The position numbers and the translations under genes are program-made. A DNA stretch of 64,000 bases from Chryseobacterium sp. MEBOG06. Its GTDB lineage: Bacteria; Bacteroidota; Bacteroidia; Flavobacteriales; Weeksellaceae. Under the pieces are notes generated by a model that did no database searches, was not told the DNA's origin, and was given only the letters and a program-made list of their open reading frames with translations. How positions within the stretch are numbered: the stretch's first letter is position 1; each line of letters starts with the position of its first letter. Location of the stretch: NCBI RefSeq assembly GCF_021869765.1, contig NZ_CP084580.1, forward strand, positions 2,542,001 to 2,606,000, in the 5' to 3' direction. Positions 9,588 to 18,692 of this stretch are shown piece after piece.

Positions 9588-10661
9588 TTGAAATCTGATA
9601 AAAAATCCAAGTTACAGATTCATTTGCTGTTTTGGATATTGTATTATATGCTGGAGGCTTATCTCGACTTTTACTGGTCCAGATATCAGTTTCCGGATTT
9701 CAAATGGCAGCTTCGGATTCAGAATACACTTGTTCTGGAGCTGGGATATCTTCTGATTAAAATTCCGCTTGCTTACAGTCTGCTGTATGTGTATGAGAAG
9801 ATGAATATCAGAAGCTTTTTCAAATATGTTCTTTACATAGTGATCATCGTGGCAGCTGTCTTCGGACACCGTTTTTTTACGCATTATATCATTTATCCTT
9901 ACATCTATGGTATTATAGAAACGTTGGATGGCAAGCAGCCGTCAGGATATATGAATGGGTTTGTGGTATTCAATTCATTTATGGATCTTATTTTTATGGT
10001 AGGATTGGTCTTTGGTGTTGAGATAACAAGACAGAAAAACCTTCTGAAAGAGCAGTTTTCACAGTTGAAATCAGAAAAGCTGGATCAGGAATTAACAATG
10101 CTGAAGGCTCAGATCAATCCGCATTTTCTGTTCAATACACTCAATAACATTTATGGAATGGCTTTAAAAAAAGCCGACGAAACACCTGATGTCATTCTGC
10201 AGCTTTCAAAAGTGATGAGGTACAACATCTATGAGGCAGCAGAAAAAACCATTTCTCTGGAGAAAGATATTGAAAACATTAAGGATTTTATACAAATTCA
10301 GAAAATCCGCCACCGCCATCTTACAGTAGATCTTACGGTAGATATGGATAATCTTTCTCAGAAAATTTCTCCTCTTATATTGATTCAGTTTGTGGAAAAT
10401 GCTTTTAAACATGGTGTTTCAGAAAGCCTGGGAGAAAGTTTTATTCATATTGATATCCGGCTGAAAGACGGAATCCTTACTTATTTTATTGAGAACTCAA
10501 AAGAAGAAAGATCTGTAGAACATTCAACTAAAATAGGAGTAAAAAACATCCACAGACAGCTTGAACTGCTTTATCCCAAACACACTCTTTCTGTTGAAAA
10601 TAAAAGTGACCGTTATATTGTAAAACTAACCATAGATTTCCATGATACATTCAAAGCCTAA
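9588..10661 (+). CDS. Sensor histidine kinase, LytS/YehU (His_kinase) type
   Basis: Four hydrophobic segments fill the first 150 residues, followed by a coiled region (KEQFSQLKSEKLDQELTML). The phospho-acceptor motif INPHFLFNTLNNIY is near residue 178, and an HATPase segment with LILIQFVENAFKHG follows. This is the PF06580 architecture. The start is a TTG at 9588, chosen because the next ATG would remove half of the first membrane helix (HLLFWILYYMLEAYL). It overlaps the response-regulator gene by 20 bases, so the two are coupled. With the SusC/SusD pair downstream, it may sense a nutrient or surface signal, but that is inference. Confidence 0.9.
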   Translation: MKSDKKSKLQIHLLFWILYYMLEAYLDFYWSRYQFPDFKWQLRIQNTLVLELGYLLIKIPLAYSLLYVYEKMNIRSFFKYVLYIVIIVAAVFGHRFFTHYIIYPYIYGIIETLDGKQPSGYMNGFVVFNSFMDLIFMVGLVFGVEITRQKNLLKEQFSQLKSEKLDQELTMLKAQINPHFLFNTLNNIYGMALKKADETPDVILQLSKVMRYNIYEAAEKTISLEKDIENIKDFIQIQKIRHRHLTVDLTVDMDNLSQKISPLILIQFVENAFKHGVSESLGESFIHIDIRLKDGILTYFIENSKEERSVEHSTKIGVKNIHRQLELLYPKHTLSVENKSDRYIVKLTIDFHDTFKA

Positions 10662-11343
10662 AAAATACAACTGCATTATTGTAGAAGACGAACCTATTGC
10701 CGCTGAAATTCTGGAAAGCTTCATTTCCAGAGATAAAGAGCTTAATCTGGTAGGGAAGTGCGCTGATGCAGTATATGCCAGCAGTCTTCTTACTATTCAT
10801 GAGGTAGACCTTATGTTTCTGGATCTTCATCTTCCGGTAGTGAAAGGTTTTGATTTTCTGAGGAAATTGAAAAATCCCCCATTCGTTATTGTCACCACAG
10901 CCTATCATCAGTATGCTGTAGAGGGGTATGAGCTGGATATTGCTGATTATCTGATGAAGCCTATTCCATATGATCGTTTTCTGGCAGCTATAGGAAAATT
11001 CAAGTATTTAATGGAAGCGGAAGATGCTTTACTTGAAGTTGCAGACCGGGAGCATATTTTTATCAGCAGCGGAAAAAAACAGGTTAAAATTATTCTTCAG
11101 GATATTTTCTATATTGAAAGCTTAAGGGAATACATTAATATTCACACGAAAGCTGAAACATTCACTTTTAAAATGCCAATCAGTAAAATAGAGGAAAGTT
11201 TGAACCCCAGGCTTTTTACCCGCATTCACAAGTCTTATATTATTTCCAAATCAAAAATTGACATGAAGTCTGCCAGCATCATTCAGATCAATGGGAAAAA
11301 ACTTCCGATCGGCAGAACCTATAAGCCCTCACTGGAGCTTTAA
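10642..11343 (+). CDS. LytTR-family response regulator
   Basis: A receiver domain (CIIVEDEPIAAEIL, phospho-acceptor Asp in LMFLDLHLP, VTTAYHQYAVEGYELDIADYL) is followed by a LytTR DNA-binding domain at about residues 130-230 with ILQDIFYIESLREYINIHT and RIHKSYIIS. It is the cognate partner of the overlapping histidine kinase. LytTR regulators bind direct repeats in promoters. The nearest candidate target is the SusC/SusD operon starting 143 bases downstream. No binding site could be assigned by eye. Confidence 0.92.
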   Translation: MIHSKPKKYNCIIVEDEPIAAEILESFISRDKELNLVGKCADAVYASSLLTIHEVDLMFLDLHLPVVKGFDFLRKLKNPPFVIVTTAYHQYAVEGYELDIADYLMKPIPYDRFLAAIGKFKYLMEAEDALLEVADREHIFISSGKKQVKIILQDIFYIESLREYINIHTKAETFTFKMPISKIEESLNPRLFTRIHKSYIISKSKIDMKSASIIQINGKKLPIGRTYKPSLEL

Positions 11344-11485
11344 ATACTTTAGAACAAACAGTATAAATCATGGATTAAATAATTTATATTTTTAGTAGAC
11401 GCTATTCAGCCGTTGATATATAGCTTTCTCCATAATCTTCACTAATTGTTGAATTTTGATAAAACAATAAGAAAAATCAATAATT

Positions 11486-14400
11486 ATGAAATACAAATTG
11501 AAGCTTCTGAGCGTGGGGGTTGCTTTTTTCATGGGAAGCGAAACTTACTTCAGCCAGGGAAGGCGGGACACCCTTAAAACACAGAATATTGAGGGAGTTG
11601 TAGTGACCGCTTTAGGAATTAAAAGAGAAAAAAGATCTCTTGGCTATTCTACGCAGGAAGTGAAAGGTGAAGATATCAGCAAAAATCCTACGACTAATTT
11701 CCTGAATAACCTTTCAGGGAAAGTAGCAGGCCTTGAGATCAGACAATCTACCAATTTTGGAGGTTCTGTAGATGCAGTGTCCAGAGGCTACAAATCTATT
11801 CTGGGAGATAACCAGGCTCTTTTTGTTGTGGACGGAGTTCCAATTATCAACAGGAATATCAATTCCAGTGTTCAGCAAAACGGATTTGGAGGTTATGATT
11901 ACGGAAGTCCTGTTTCAGATATCAATCCCAATGATATTGAAACGATAAACGTTTTAAAAGGGGCTGCTGCAACCGCTTTATATGGATCCAGAGCCCAAAA
12001 CGGAGCCATTATTATCACAACAAAAAAAGGAAAGAAAAATACGCAGGGTATCGGTCTGGAATATAGCGCAGGTATTTCCGTATCTACCGTAGATCAATCT
12101 ACATTCCCTGAATACCAAACTGAATATGGACAGGGATATTGGGGAAACCATTTCCAGTCTTATGAAGGCGGTCCTTTGGCTTTTACATTACACGATGCTT
12201 CTTATGGAGCTCCTTACGATCCTGATCTTATGGTTTGGCAATATGATGCCTTTATTCCGGATTCCCAGAATTTTGGAAAACAGACTCCCTGGACCATTGC
12301 CAAAAACGGCCCGGTAACTTTTTTCGAAAAAGGGATTAACCGAACCAATACTATTGCACTGAGTGGCGGAAGTGACATCGCATCATTCAGATTGAGCTAT
12401 TCCAATACTTATGCAACTGATATTTTTCCTAATTCTTCGCTCTCAAAGAATAATTTTGGAGGAAATGCTTCTTATAAGATCACAGATCAACTTACTGCCT
12501 CCATTTTTGCCAATTACATTGTGCAAAGTACCAAAGGAAGAAATACAACAGGATATGGAGATAATATCATGGGGAGTTTCCGCCAGTGGTGGCCCACGAA
12601 TGTAGATATTAAGTATCAGAAATACCTCTATGATACTTTTAATAAAAATTATAGCTGGAACATCAAATCTCCTGTTAACCTGGCTCCCAATTACTGGGAC
12701 AATCCTTATTTTGTAAGGTATCAGAATTACCAGAATGACAAAAGAGAACGTTTTGCGGGGAACTTCAGTCTGAACTACGATCTATCAAAAAATATTAATA
12801 TTCTGGGAAGAGTAGGTATTGACGGTTATAATATGATTATTGAAGAAAGAAAGGCAGTAGGCTCGGTTCCCGCATTTTTCAGTTTCAATCCTATAGAACA
12901 GCCTTCAGGATATGCGGTGACCAACCTCCGTTTTACGGAAACCAATTATGATCTCATTGCGACTTATAAAAAGAATATCACTGAAGATTTAAATGTTCAG
13001 GCCCTCGCAGGAGGAAATATCAATGTACAGACCAGCTATTCCAATGCACAGACTACATCTGGAGGACTTTATATTCCGGGGCTTTATACCATTGCCAACT
13101 CGGCATCATCCCCTGCAAGCCCCCTCATCACAGATACCTCCAAATATATTTATGGGGCTTTTGTTCAGGCTTCTTTAGGATATAAAAATACCTATTATCT
13201 TGAAGGAACTTTCAGAAGAGACCAGTCTACAGCACTCCCAAAAGCAAAGAATGCCTATTATTATCCTTCCGTTTCGGCAAGTTTTGTATTTTCCAATGTA
13301 CTGAAACAGCAATGGATGAGTTTTGGAAAATTCCGGGCCGCTTATGCTGAAGTTGGTTCTGATACTGCTGCGGATCAGCTGCGGAATAGGTTTACCGTGC
13401 AGACCTCATTTGGAAACAATCCTGTATATTCCTACAATACCACATTGAGAAATACTGATCTTCTTCCTCAGAAACTGAAAAATTTTGAAGCAGGAACTAA
13501 TATGCAGTTTTTCAAAAACAGAATCGGGTTTGATCTGGCGTGGTTCAGAAATATTGCATCTGATCAGATTCTGCCACTTCCCATATCACTCGGAACCGGT
13601 TCCGGGGCTAAAATTCAGAATACAGGAGAACTTACTACCAAAGGGGTGGAGTTATCTCTAAATGCCGCTCTGGTGCGGCTCAATGATTTTACCTGGGAAA
13701 TGGGACTCAACTGGTCCAATCCCAAAACTAAAGTGACCGCTTTACGGGAAGGAATTGAGAATATTACCATAGGTACTTTGCAGGGCGGAATTACGATCAA
13801 TGCGCCTCTCCATGAAGAGTACGGAAGCATTTGGGGAGCTGATTTTGTATATGACTCCAGCGGGAACAAAGTCATAGGACGAAATGGTGCTTATCTTCAT
13901 ACTGATGATTCTAACCATAATCTTGGAAGTTTTCAGCCGGATTTTATTGCAGGATTAACTAATTCTTTTACCTATAAAAATTTTAATCTAAGCTTTCAGA
14001 TTGATTGGAAAAAAGGAGGAAAGATATTTTCCCTAGACCAGTACTACGGCTACGGAACAGGACTGTATCCTGATTCTGTTGGTTTAAATGACCTTGGAAA
14101 CCCTGTCAGAAATACATTGGCTAATGGAGGCGGGGTTATTTTACCGGGAGTCATGCAGGATCCTAATAATCCAGGCTCTTATATTCCCAATACGATCCGT
14201 CTGGACCGTTCCATGTCCAGCCAGACTCTGGAAACAGATCCACCTGTGGCGGCATTTGTATATGATGCAAGCTTTATCAAACTACGTCAGGTTTCTATTT
14301 CCTACACCTTTAATAAAGATCTTTTTAAAAACATAGGGGTTCAGGCGCTTACTCTTGGATTAACAGGAAGCAATCTCTGGATTATTCACAAAAACCTTCC

Positions 14401-14509
14401 TTATGCTGATCCGGAAGCGGGACTTTCGTCGGGAAGTATTCAGGGATATCAATCCGGGGTTATGCCTTCCACAAGAAATTTTGCATTCAATCTGAAAGTT
14501 AATTTTTAA
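11486..14509 (+). CDS. SusC/RagA-family TonB-linked outer-membrane receptor
   Basis: 1007 residues with a signal peptide, then VVVTALGIKREKRSLGYSTQEV at the plug start. The plug has FVVDGVPI and DIETINVLKGAAATALYGSRAQNGAIIITTKKG, the SusC signature. A long barrel follows, ending FNLKVNF. Unlike many SusC proteins it has no long carboxypeptidase-like N-terminal domain; the TonB-box region follows the signal peptide almost directly. It forms a lid-and-barrel importer with the SusD lipoprotein encoded 11 bases downstream. Nearby genes give no glycan-degrading enzymes, so the substrate is unknown. Confidence 0.93.
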   Translation: MKYKLKLLSVGVAFFMGSETYFSQGRRDTLKTQNIEGVVVTALGIKREKRSLGYSTQEVKGEDISKNPTTNFLNNLSGKVAGLEIRQSTNFGGSVDAVSRGYKSILGDNQALFVVDGVPIINRNINSSVQQNGFGGYDYGSPVSDINPNDIETINVLKGAAATALYGSRAQNGAIIITTKKGKKNTQGIGLEYSAGISVSTVDQSTFPEYQTEYGQGYWGNHFQSYEGGPLAFTLHDASYGAPYDPDLMVWQYDAFIPDSQNFGKQTPWTIAKNGPVTFFEKGINRTNTIALSGGSDIASFRLSYSNTYATDIFPNSSLSKNNFGGNASYKITDQLTASIFANYIVQSTKGRNTTGYGDNIMGSFRQWWPTNVDIKYQKYLYDTFNKNYSWNIKSPVNLAPNYWDNPYFVRYQNYQNDKRERFAGNFSLNYDLSKNINILGRVGIDGYNMIIEERKAVGSVPAFFSFNPIEQPSGYAVTNLRFTETNYDLIATYKKNITEDLNVQALAGGNINVQTSYSNAQTTSGGLYIPGLYTIANSASSPASPLITDTSKYIYGAFVQASLGYKNTYYLEGTFRRDQSTALPKAKNAYYYPSVSASFVFSNVLKQQWMSFGKFRAAYAEVGSDTAADQLRNRFTVQTSFGNNPVYSYNTTLRNTDLLPQKLKNFEAGTNMQFFKNRIGFDLAWFRNIASDQILPLPISLGTGSGAKIQNTGELTTKGVELSLNAALVRLNDFTWEMGLNWSNPKTKVTALREGIENITIGTLQGGITINAPLHEEYGSIWGADFVYDSSGNKVIGRNGAYLHTDDSNHNLGSFQPDFIAGLTNSFTYKNFNLSFQIDWKKGGKIFSLDQYYGYGTGLYPDSVGLNDLGNPVRNTLANGGGVILPGVMQDPNNPGSYIPNTIRLDRSMSSQTLETDPPVAAFVYDASFIKLRQVSISYTFNKDLFKNIGVQALTLGLTGSNLWIIHKNLPYADPEAGLSSGSIQGYQSGVMPSTRNFAFNLKVNF

Positions 14510-14520
14510 AAACTATTACA

Positions 14521-15960
14521 ATGAAAAATACCATTATATTCAGTTCTTTTTTAGCATTACTGCTGGTAGGATGTACATCAGACGACGTCAATCTTGATCC
14601 CCATGTCGTCTACAATGCAAGTCCTGAACCTCTTATTACTTATGCGCAAAAGGAGCTGAGTGATTATATGACCACGCCGAGTGTTAACGAAAACAATTTC
14701 CGGCTTACCATGCAGTACTGGCAGGAAACCACTTACGTGAGTGAAAGCAATTATAATTTTACGGGCCGAAACGTCTCTAATAACGTATGGGGTGATCATT
14801 ATGTAAATGTGCTTAATAATCTTAATAAAGCAAAAGAATTTATAGAACAATACCAGCCCGTTCCTTCAGAGCTCAGCACATGGCCTGCGAAGAAAAAAAA
14901 TCAGTTAGCCATTATAGATATTCTGTCCGTTTATACCTTTCAAACCTTAGTTGATACTTTTGGAGATGTGCCCTACAGCCAGGCTCTTAACAATGATTTG
15001 TTTCCGCTTCCTGCTTATGATGACGACGCAAAGATCTATCAGGACCTGATCAGCCGTTTAAAAATTGATATCAATAATCTGGAAAGAGGAAAGGGGACTT
15101 TTGGCCCGGGGGACATCATCTACGGAGGTGATATCGGAAAATGGCAAAAGTTTGGAAATTCGCTGCTCCTGAAGTTGGGAATTGCAATTTCTGATGTTAA
15201 CCCTTCCTTAGCACAATCCAGTATTAATACGGCAATTACGGGTGGTGTTATTACAGATGAATCACAGAGCGGCCTTTTTGGATATCTTGCTGCCACTGCC
15301 AATTTTAATCCGTTATTTGAAAATCTGATTGTGAGTGGAAGAGATGATTTTTTCGCGGGTAAACCGTTTGTCAATTTCCTTAATACAACCTCAGACCCGA
15401 GAGTTTCCAAATACTTCCAGGATGTAGACGGAGAATACATTGGGCAGACTATTGGTGTAGCCGGAAATTTTACAGATTTTTCTGCTCCGGGTATTTTTGC
15501 TTATACTTTGACAACTCCGGGAAATCTCATTACGCATACTGAAGTTGCTTTTTATCTGGCGGAAGCTGCCGCAAGATTCGGAATTGGAGGAAATCCCGAA
15601 ATCCTATATCAGAATGCAGTTCAGGCTTCATTCAGAGAATGGGGGCTTACCCACCAGGAGACTCAAAATTATCTTACAGCCCATCCTTACAATGCGGGCA
15701 ACTGGAAAAAATCTATTGGAGAACAAGCCTGGGTTGCAATGTATAATCATCCCGTGGTCTCCTGGAATTTTTACCGCCGTCTGGATTATCCTGTATTACA
15801 GGCCCCGCCTACTGCCATTGCCAACGCAGATGGAAAAGTACCCGTAAGACTTCAATATCCCACTCTGGAAGCCACTACAAATGGAACCAATTATGCCAAA
15901 GCCGCCGCGGCAATAGGAGGAGATAAACTGACTACCAAAGTTTTCTGGGATATACATTAA
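14521..15960 (+). CDS. SusD/RagB-family surface lipoprotein
   Basis: A lipoprotein signal with lipobox LLLVGC opens the protein. The SusD fold follows, rich in TPR-like helices: NLNKAKEFIEQY, VDTFGDVPYSQAL, FGNSLLLKLGIAIS, then EVAFYLAEAAARFG. The 479-residue length fits the SusD/RagB and SusD-like_2 groups. It is the extracellular lid that hands substrate to the SusC barrel encoded just upstream. No sulfatase, glycosidase or peptidase is linked, so this could import peptides or sugars alike. A stem-loop at 16223 probably ends the operon. Confidence 0.92.
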   Translation: MKNTIIFSSFLALLLVGCTSDDVNLDPHVVYNASPEPLITYAQKELSDYMTTPSVNENNFRLTMQYWQETTYVSESNYNFTGRNVSNNVWGDHYVNVLNNLNKAKEFIEQYQPVPSELSTWPAKKKNQLAIIDILSVYTFQTLVDTFGDVPYSQALNNDLFPLPAYDDDAKIYQDLISRLKIDINNLERGKGTFGPGDIIYGGDIGKWQKFGNSLLLKLGIAISDVNPSLAQSSINTAITGGVITDESQSGLFGYLAATANFNPLFENLIVSGRDDFFAGKPFVNFLNTTSDPRVSKYFQDVDGEYIGQTIGVAGNFTDFSAPGIFAYTLTTPGNLITHTEVAFYLAEAAARFGIGGNPEILYQNAVQASFREWGLTHQETQNYLTAHPYNAGNWKKSIGEQAWVAMYNHPVVSWNFYRRLDYPVLQAPPTAIANADGKVPVRLQYPTLEATTNGTNYAKAAAAIGGDKLTTKVFWDIH

Positions 15961-16222
15961 TGAAACAAAAAACTCAATAGTTGTGAATACAAACTTTTTA
16001 ATAAATGAAATTTTAGACTGTCTTGATTTGCAAAGATGAGTTTGTAGATGAAGAACCTCCATTGATAGATATTTTTATCGACTCCCGATTCGTTAGTCTA
16101 AATTTACAGCAGAGAACAAAGGAGAATCACAGCAAACGCACAGATGATGAGAGGATATTCATCAATAAAATTCAATATTAATATAATGTGGTTGGTTTAT
16201 TATTCTCATGTTGAATAATGAT

Positions 16223-16255
16223 TTGGCTTAATGATCAGCAATGATCTTAAGCCAA
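16223..16255 (+). terminator. Intrinsic terminator in the 370-base gap after SusD
   Basis: Perfect 9-bp arms TTGGCTTAA and TTAAGCCAA, then TTTCTTTTT. The rest of 15961-16331 shows no coding signal or repeat that I can see. Confidence 0.65.
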
Positions 16256-16331
16256 TTTCTTTTTATAGGAACTTCTTTATTTCTGAAATAAAATACATAC
16301 ATTCACTTCTTTATTGCAATCTAATTCAGAT

Positions 16332-16832
16332 ATGTTAACAGATATTATTGCTCCTGATCTTCAGGTTATTTTTTGTGGAATTAATCCCGGTTTAAAATCA
16401 GCAGACGATGGCCATCATTTTTCAGGAAGAAGCAACCGCTTTTGGAGGGTTCTGCATCAATCCGGTTTTACGCCTTATGAGATTGAAGCTGTGCACGATA
16501 CTGATCTTTTAAATTTTGGATATGGGCTGACAACCGCTGTAGCAAGAGCGACTTCCCGTGCTGATGAACTTTCAAAAGAAGAATTTGACAATTCCCTTGA
16601 AGATTTCAAAACCAAAATTACTCAATTTCATCCTCAATATCTGGTTTTCCTTGGCAAGGCAGCCTATAAAGCATTTTCTAAAAAGAAAGACATTCTGTGG
16701 GGAGAGCAGAAAGAAGACTTCTGTGGTGCTAAAGTCTGGGTTTTACCTAATACAAGTGGCTTGAACCGGGGATTTTCTCTTGATGATCTTGTTGCCCATT
16801 ACCGTGCATTTTATCAGGTTATTTCAAAATAA
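16332..16832 (+). CDS. mug: G/U mismatch-specific DNA glycosylase
   Basis: It matches the Mug subfamily of uracil-DNA glycosylases: VIFCGINPGLKSADDGHHF with the catalytic Asn of GINPG, SNRFWRVLHQSGF, and the C-terminal VLPNTSGLNRGFS loop. The start is taken as the ATG at 16332, since known Mug proteins begin just before 'DI.AP.L.V.FCG.NPG'. A TTG at 16314 would add six residues with no homology. The enzyme excises uracil or ethenocytosine opposite guanine. It converges with a second base-excision glycosylase, a small DNA-repair pair. Confidence 0.92.
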   Translation: MLTDIIAPDLQVIFCGINPGLKSADDGHHFSGRSNRFWRVLHQSGFTPYEIEAVHDTDLLNFGYGLTTAVARATSRADELSKEEFDNSLEDFKTKITQFHPQYLVFLGKAAYKAFSKKKDILWGEQKEDFCGAKVWVLPNTSGLNRGFSLDDLVAHYRAFYQVISK

Positions 16833-16853
16833 AATTAATCCTGCTTTTTAACA

Positions 16854-17459
16854 TTAAATTTTATTAGGTTTACTCACATATTTATTCCCTTTTACAAAAA
16901 AACGCCATGGCAAAAGGGCATCTTCCTGTGCATATGCAACTCCTATACGGGGGCTCGCTATAATTTCATCATCATTATATTGAAATCCTTGATCTTCAAT
17001 CCATATTTCATCTCCGGTCAGCTCTTTTTTATTAAAAGTAAGGTCGATACCTAATGCTTTTGCAGCAGATCCGGGACCGGAAGATATCGCAGCTTTAGCA
17101 GCCGGCATTTTTCGTCTGGCTTCCATGATTTCTTTGCCTATCAATGGTTCAACAGCCCTTATTAATACAGCATTTGGTTCATTTTCAACGGAGGTTACAA
17201 TATTAAAAAGGTGATGAATTCCGTAGCATAAGTACACATAGGAAAGTCCTCCATGGCTGTACAATATCTCAGTACGGTTTGTACGTCTGCCTCCATACGC
17301 ATGGGAAGCCTTATCCTGTATTCCGAAATAAGCTTCTGTTTCTACAATGATTCCGCCGGTTATATCACCGTCAATATCTGTAAAAAGTACTTTTCCCAAA
17401 AGGTTTTTGGCCAGAAAAAGGACATCCTGATTTGAATAGTAGGAAAGAGGCAGTTTCAA
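16854..17459 (-). CDS. DNA-3-methyladenine glycosylase (AAG/MPG family)
   Basis: 201 residues with the MPG fold: NLLGKVLFT, GGIIVETEAYFGIQDKASHA with the catalytic Glu in VETEAY, RTEILYSHGGLSYVYLCYGIHHLFNIV, and VLIRAVEPL. The family removes alkylated purines from double-stranded DNA. The length is normal for a bacterial member and the chain is complete. It is convergent with mug, with 21 bases between the stop codons and no clear terminator there. Confidence 0.93.
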   Translation of the reverse strand: MKLPLSYYSNQDVLFLAKNLLGKVLFTDIDGDITGGIIVETEAYFGIQDKASHAYGGRRTNRTEILYSHGGLSYVYLCYGIHHLFNIVTSVENEPNAVLIRAVEPLIGKEIMEARRKMPAAKAAISSGPGSAAKALGIDLTFNKKELTGDEIWIEDQGFQYNDDEIIASPRIGVAYAQEDALLPWRFFVKGNKYVSKPNKI

Positions 17460-17612
17460 GTGAATGATTTTTATCGGTTAACAGATCAAATTTAATATAA
17501 ATTCACCATTTTCAGGCAGATTTTAGTCATGTCAACAAAGTTTTTAAGGTCAGATTTTAGTTTATTTACGTATTTTTATATATTATTCAGTTTGAATCAC
17601 ATTACTATCTCT

Positions 17613-18098
17613 ATGCATTACAAAAACGACATGATCATTATCCGTGAATTTGTTCCACAAGAGTTTGCGCTGTTTTTAGAGCTGTTTGATAACGAAAATG
17701 TTACAAGATATCTGCCCTATAAAACACCTGATGAATATAAAGAAATGTTTGACAAAGCATTATCGGATTACAAAGATGGCCCCTTCAGCAGATGGGGAAT
17801 ATTTGATGCTCAAACCAATGATTTCGTAGGAATGGGTCTTGCCAGAACTTTCCTCGATAATCCCGAACAGATAGAAATAGGATATACATTAGGAGAAAAC
17901 TATTGGGGAAAAGGATTGGGAACAAGCGTATGCAAAGCGCTTGTTGAGTACTGCCTTTCTCTGCATCATCAAAAAGATATAGTTGCGGTAACTGATCTGG
18001 ATAATATTGGCTCTCAGAAAGTTCTTCTGAAAACCGGTTTTGGCAGAACAGAAAATCTGGTGAGAGGAGATAGGGAACTGGCTTATTTTATATTGTAA
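17613..18098 (+). CDS. GNAT-family N-acetyltransferase (RimJ/RimL-like)
   Basis: An acetyltransferase domain with IIIREFVPQEFALFLELFDNENVTRYLP at the start, the acetyl-CoA segment IEIGYTLGENYWGKGLGTSVCKALVEY, and NIGSQKVLLKTGF near the end. This is the ribosomal-protein-acetyltransferase-like group. An ATG at 17529 would add 28 residues that look like non-coding, promoter-like AT-rich DNA, so the ATG at 17613 is preferred. The substrate is unknown. It is the last gene before the sulfur locus and shows no link to it. Confidence 0.85.
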   Translation: MHYKNDMIIIREFVPQEFALFLELFDNENVTRYLPYKTPDEYKEMFDKALSDYKDGPFSRWGIFDAQTNDFVGMGLARTFLDNPEQIEIGYTLGENYWGKGLGTSVCKALVEYCLSLHHQKDIVAVTDLDNIGSQKVLLKTGFGRTENLVRGDRELAYFIL

Positions 18099-18194
18099 AC
18101 ATTCATACAGCTGAAACACTCAAGAGATTATTAACTCATTTCATTTATTATTACATTTCATTTATCAGATAATTTGTCATAACTTGCAGGAATT

Positions 18195-18611
18195 ATGATG
18201 TCGAAACGTTGCAAATACGCACTAAAAGCAATGGTCAGATTAGCAAGGAATTATAACCAGGGCTTTCTGTCAACATCCATTATTGCACAAGACGAAAACA
18301 TCCCCAAAAAATTCCTGGAACAAATACTCCTTGAACTTAAAAGAGCTAAACTTGTAAACAGCAAGCAGGGAAAAGTAGGAGGATATTATCTTCTGAAATC
18401 GCCCGATGATGTTTCATTAGCAGACATTTACCGAATCTTTGACGGTCCTATTGCTCTTACTCCATGTGTATCTTTAAATTTTTACGAACCCTGTGATGAT
18501 TGCGTAGATGAAGCTTCGTGCTACCTCAGAAATGAATTGATTATCGTCCGTGAAAAAACAAGAAAAAGCATGATGGAGGCTACTCTGACTAAATTTATCA
18601 ACAACGGATAA
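18195..18611 (+). CDS. Rrf2-family transcriptional regulator, probable regulator of the cys operon
   Basis: 138 residues with the Rrf2 winged helix: KRCKYALKAMVRLA, SIIAQDENIPKKFLEQILLELKRAKLVNSKQGKVGGYYL. The C-terminal part has cysteines spaced CVSLNFYEPCDDCVDEASC, so it could hold an Fe-S cluster or sense thiols. Rrf2 proteins such as CymR and IscR control sulfur and Fe-S genes. Its place 82 bases upstream of cysH on the same strand suggests control of the sulfate-assimilation genes. Two adjacent ATGs (18195, 18198) are possible starts. The target site has not been identified. Confidence 0.85.
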   Translation: MMSKRCKYALKAMVRLARNYNQGFLSTSIIAQDENIPKKFLEQILLELKRAKLVNSKQGKVGGYYLLKSPDDVSLADIYRIFDGPIALTPCVSLNFYEPCDDCVDEASCYLRNELIIVREKTRKSMMEATLTKFINNG

Positions 18612-18636
18612 TTTTTTTTATTTAAATTCTACTATT

Positions 18637-18669
18637 TTGATAGGAGTTATAGAATTTTATATATATTTG
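18637..18669 (+). promoter_or_regulatory. Likely promoter of the cys operon
   Basis: TTG at 18637-18639, a 22-base spacer, and TATATTTG at 18662-18669 fit the flavobacterial TTG-N17-23-TAnnTTTG consensus, 23 bases before the cysH start. It lies between the Rrf2 gene and cysH, so cysH onward can be transcribed separately. Confidence 0.6.
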
Positions 18670-18692
18670 CAATATTAAAATTTCAAATAGTA

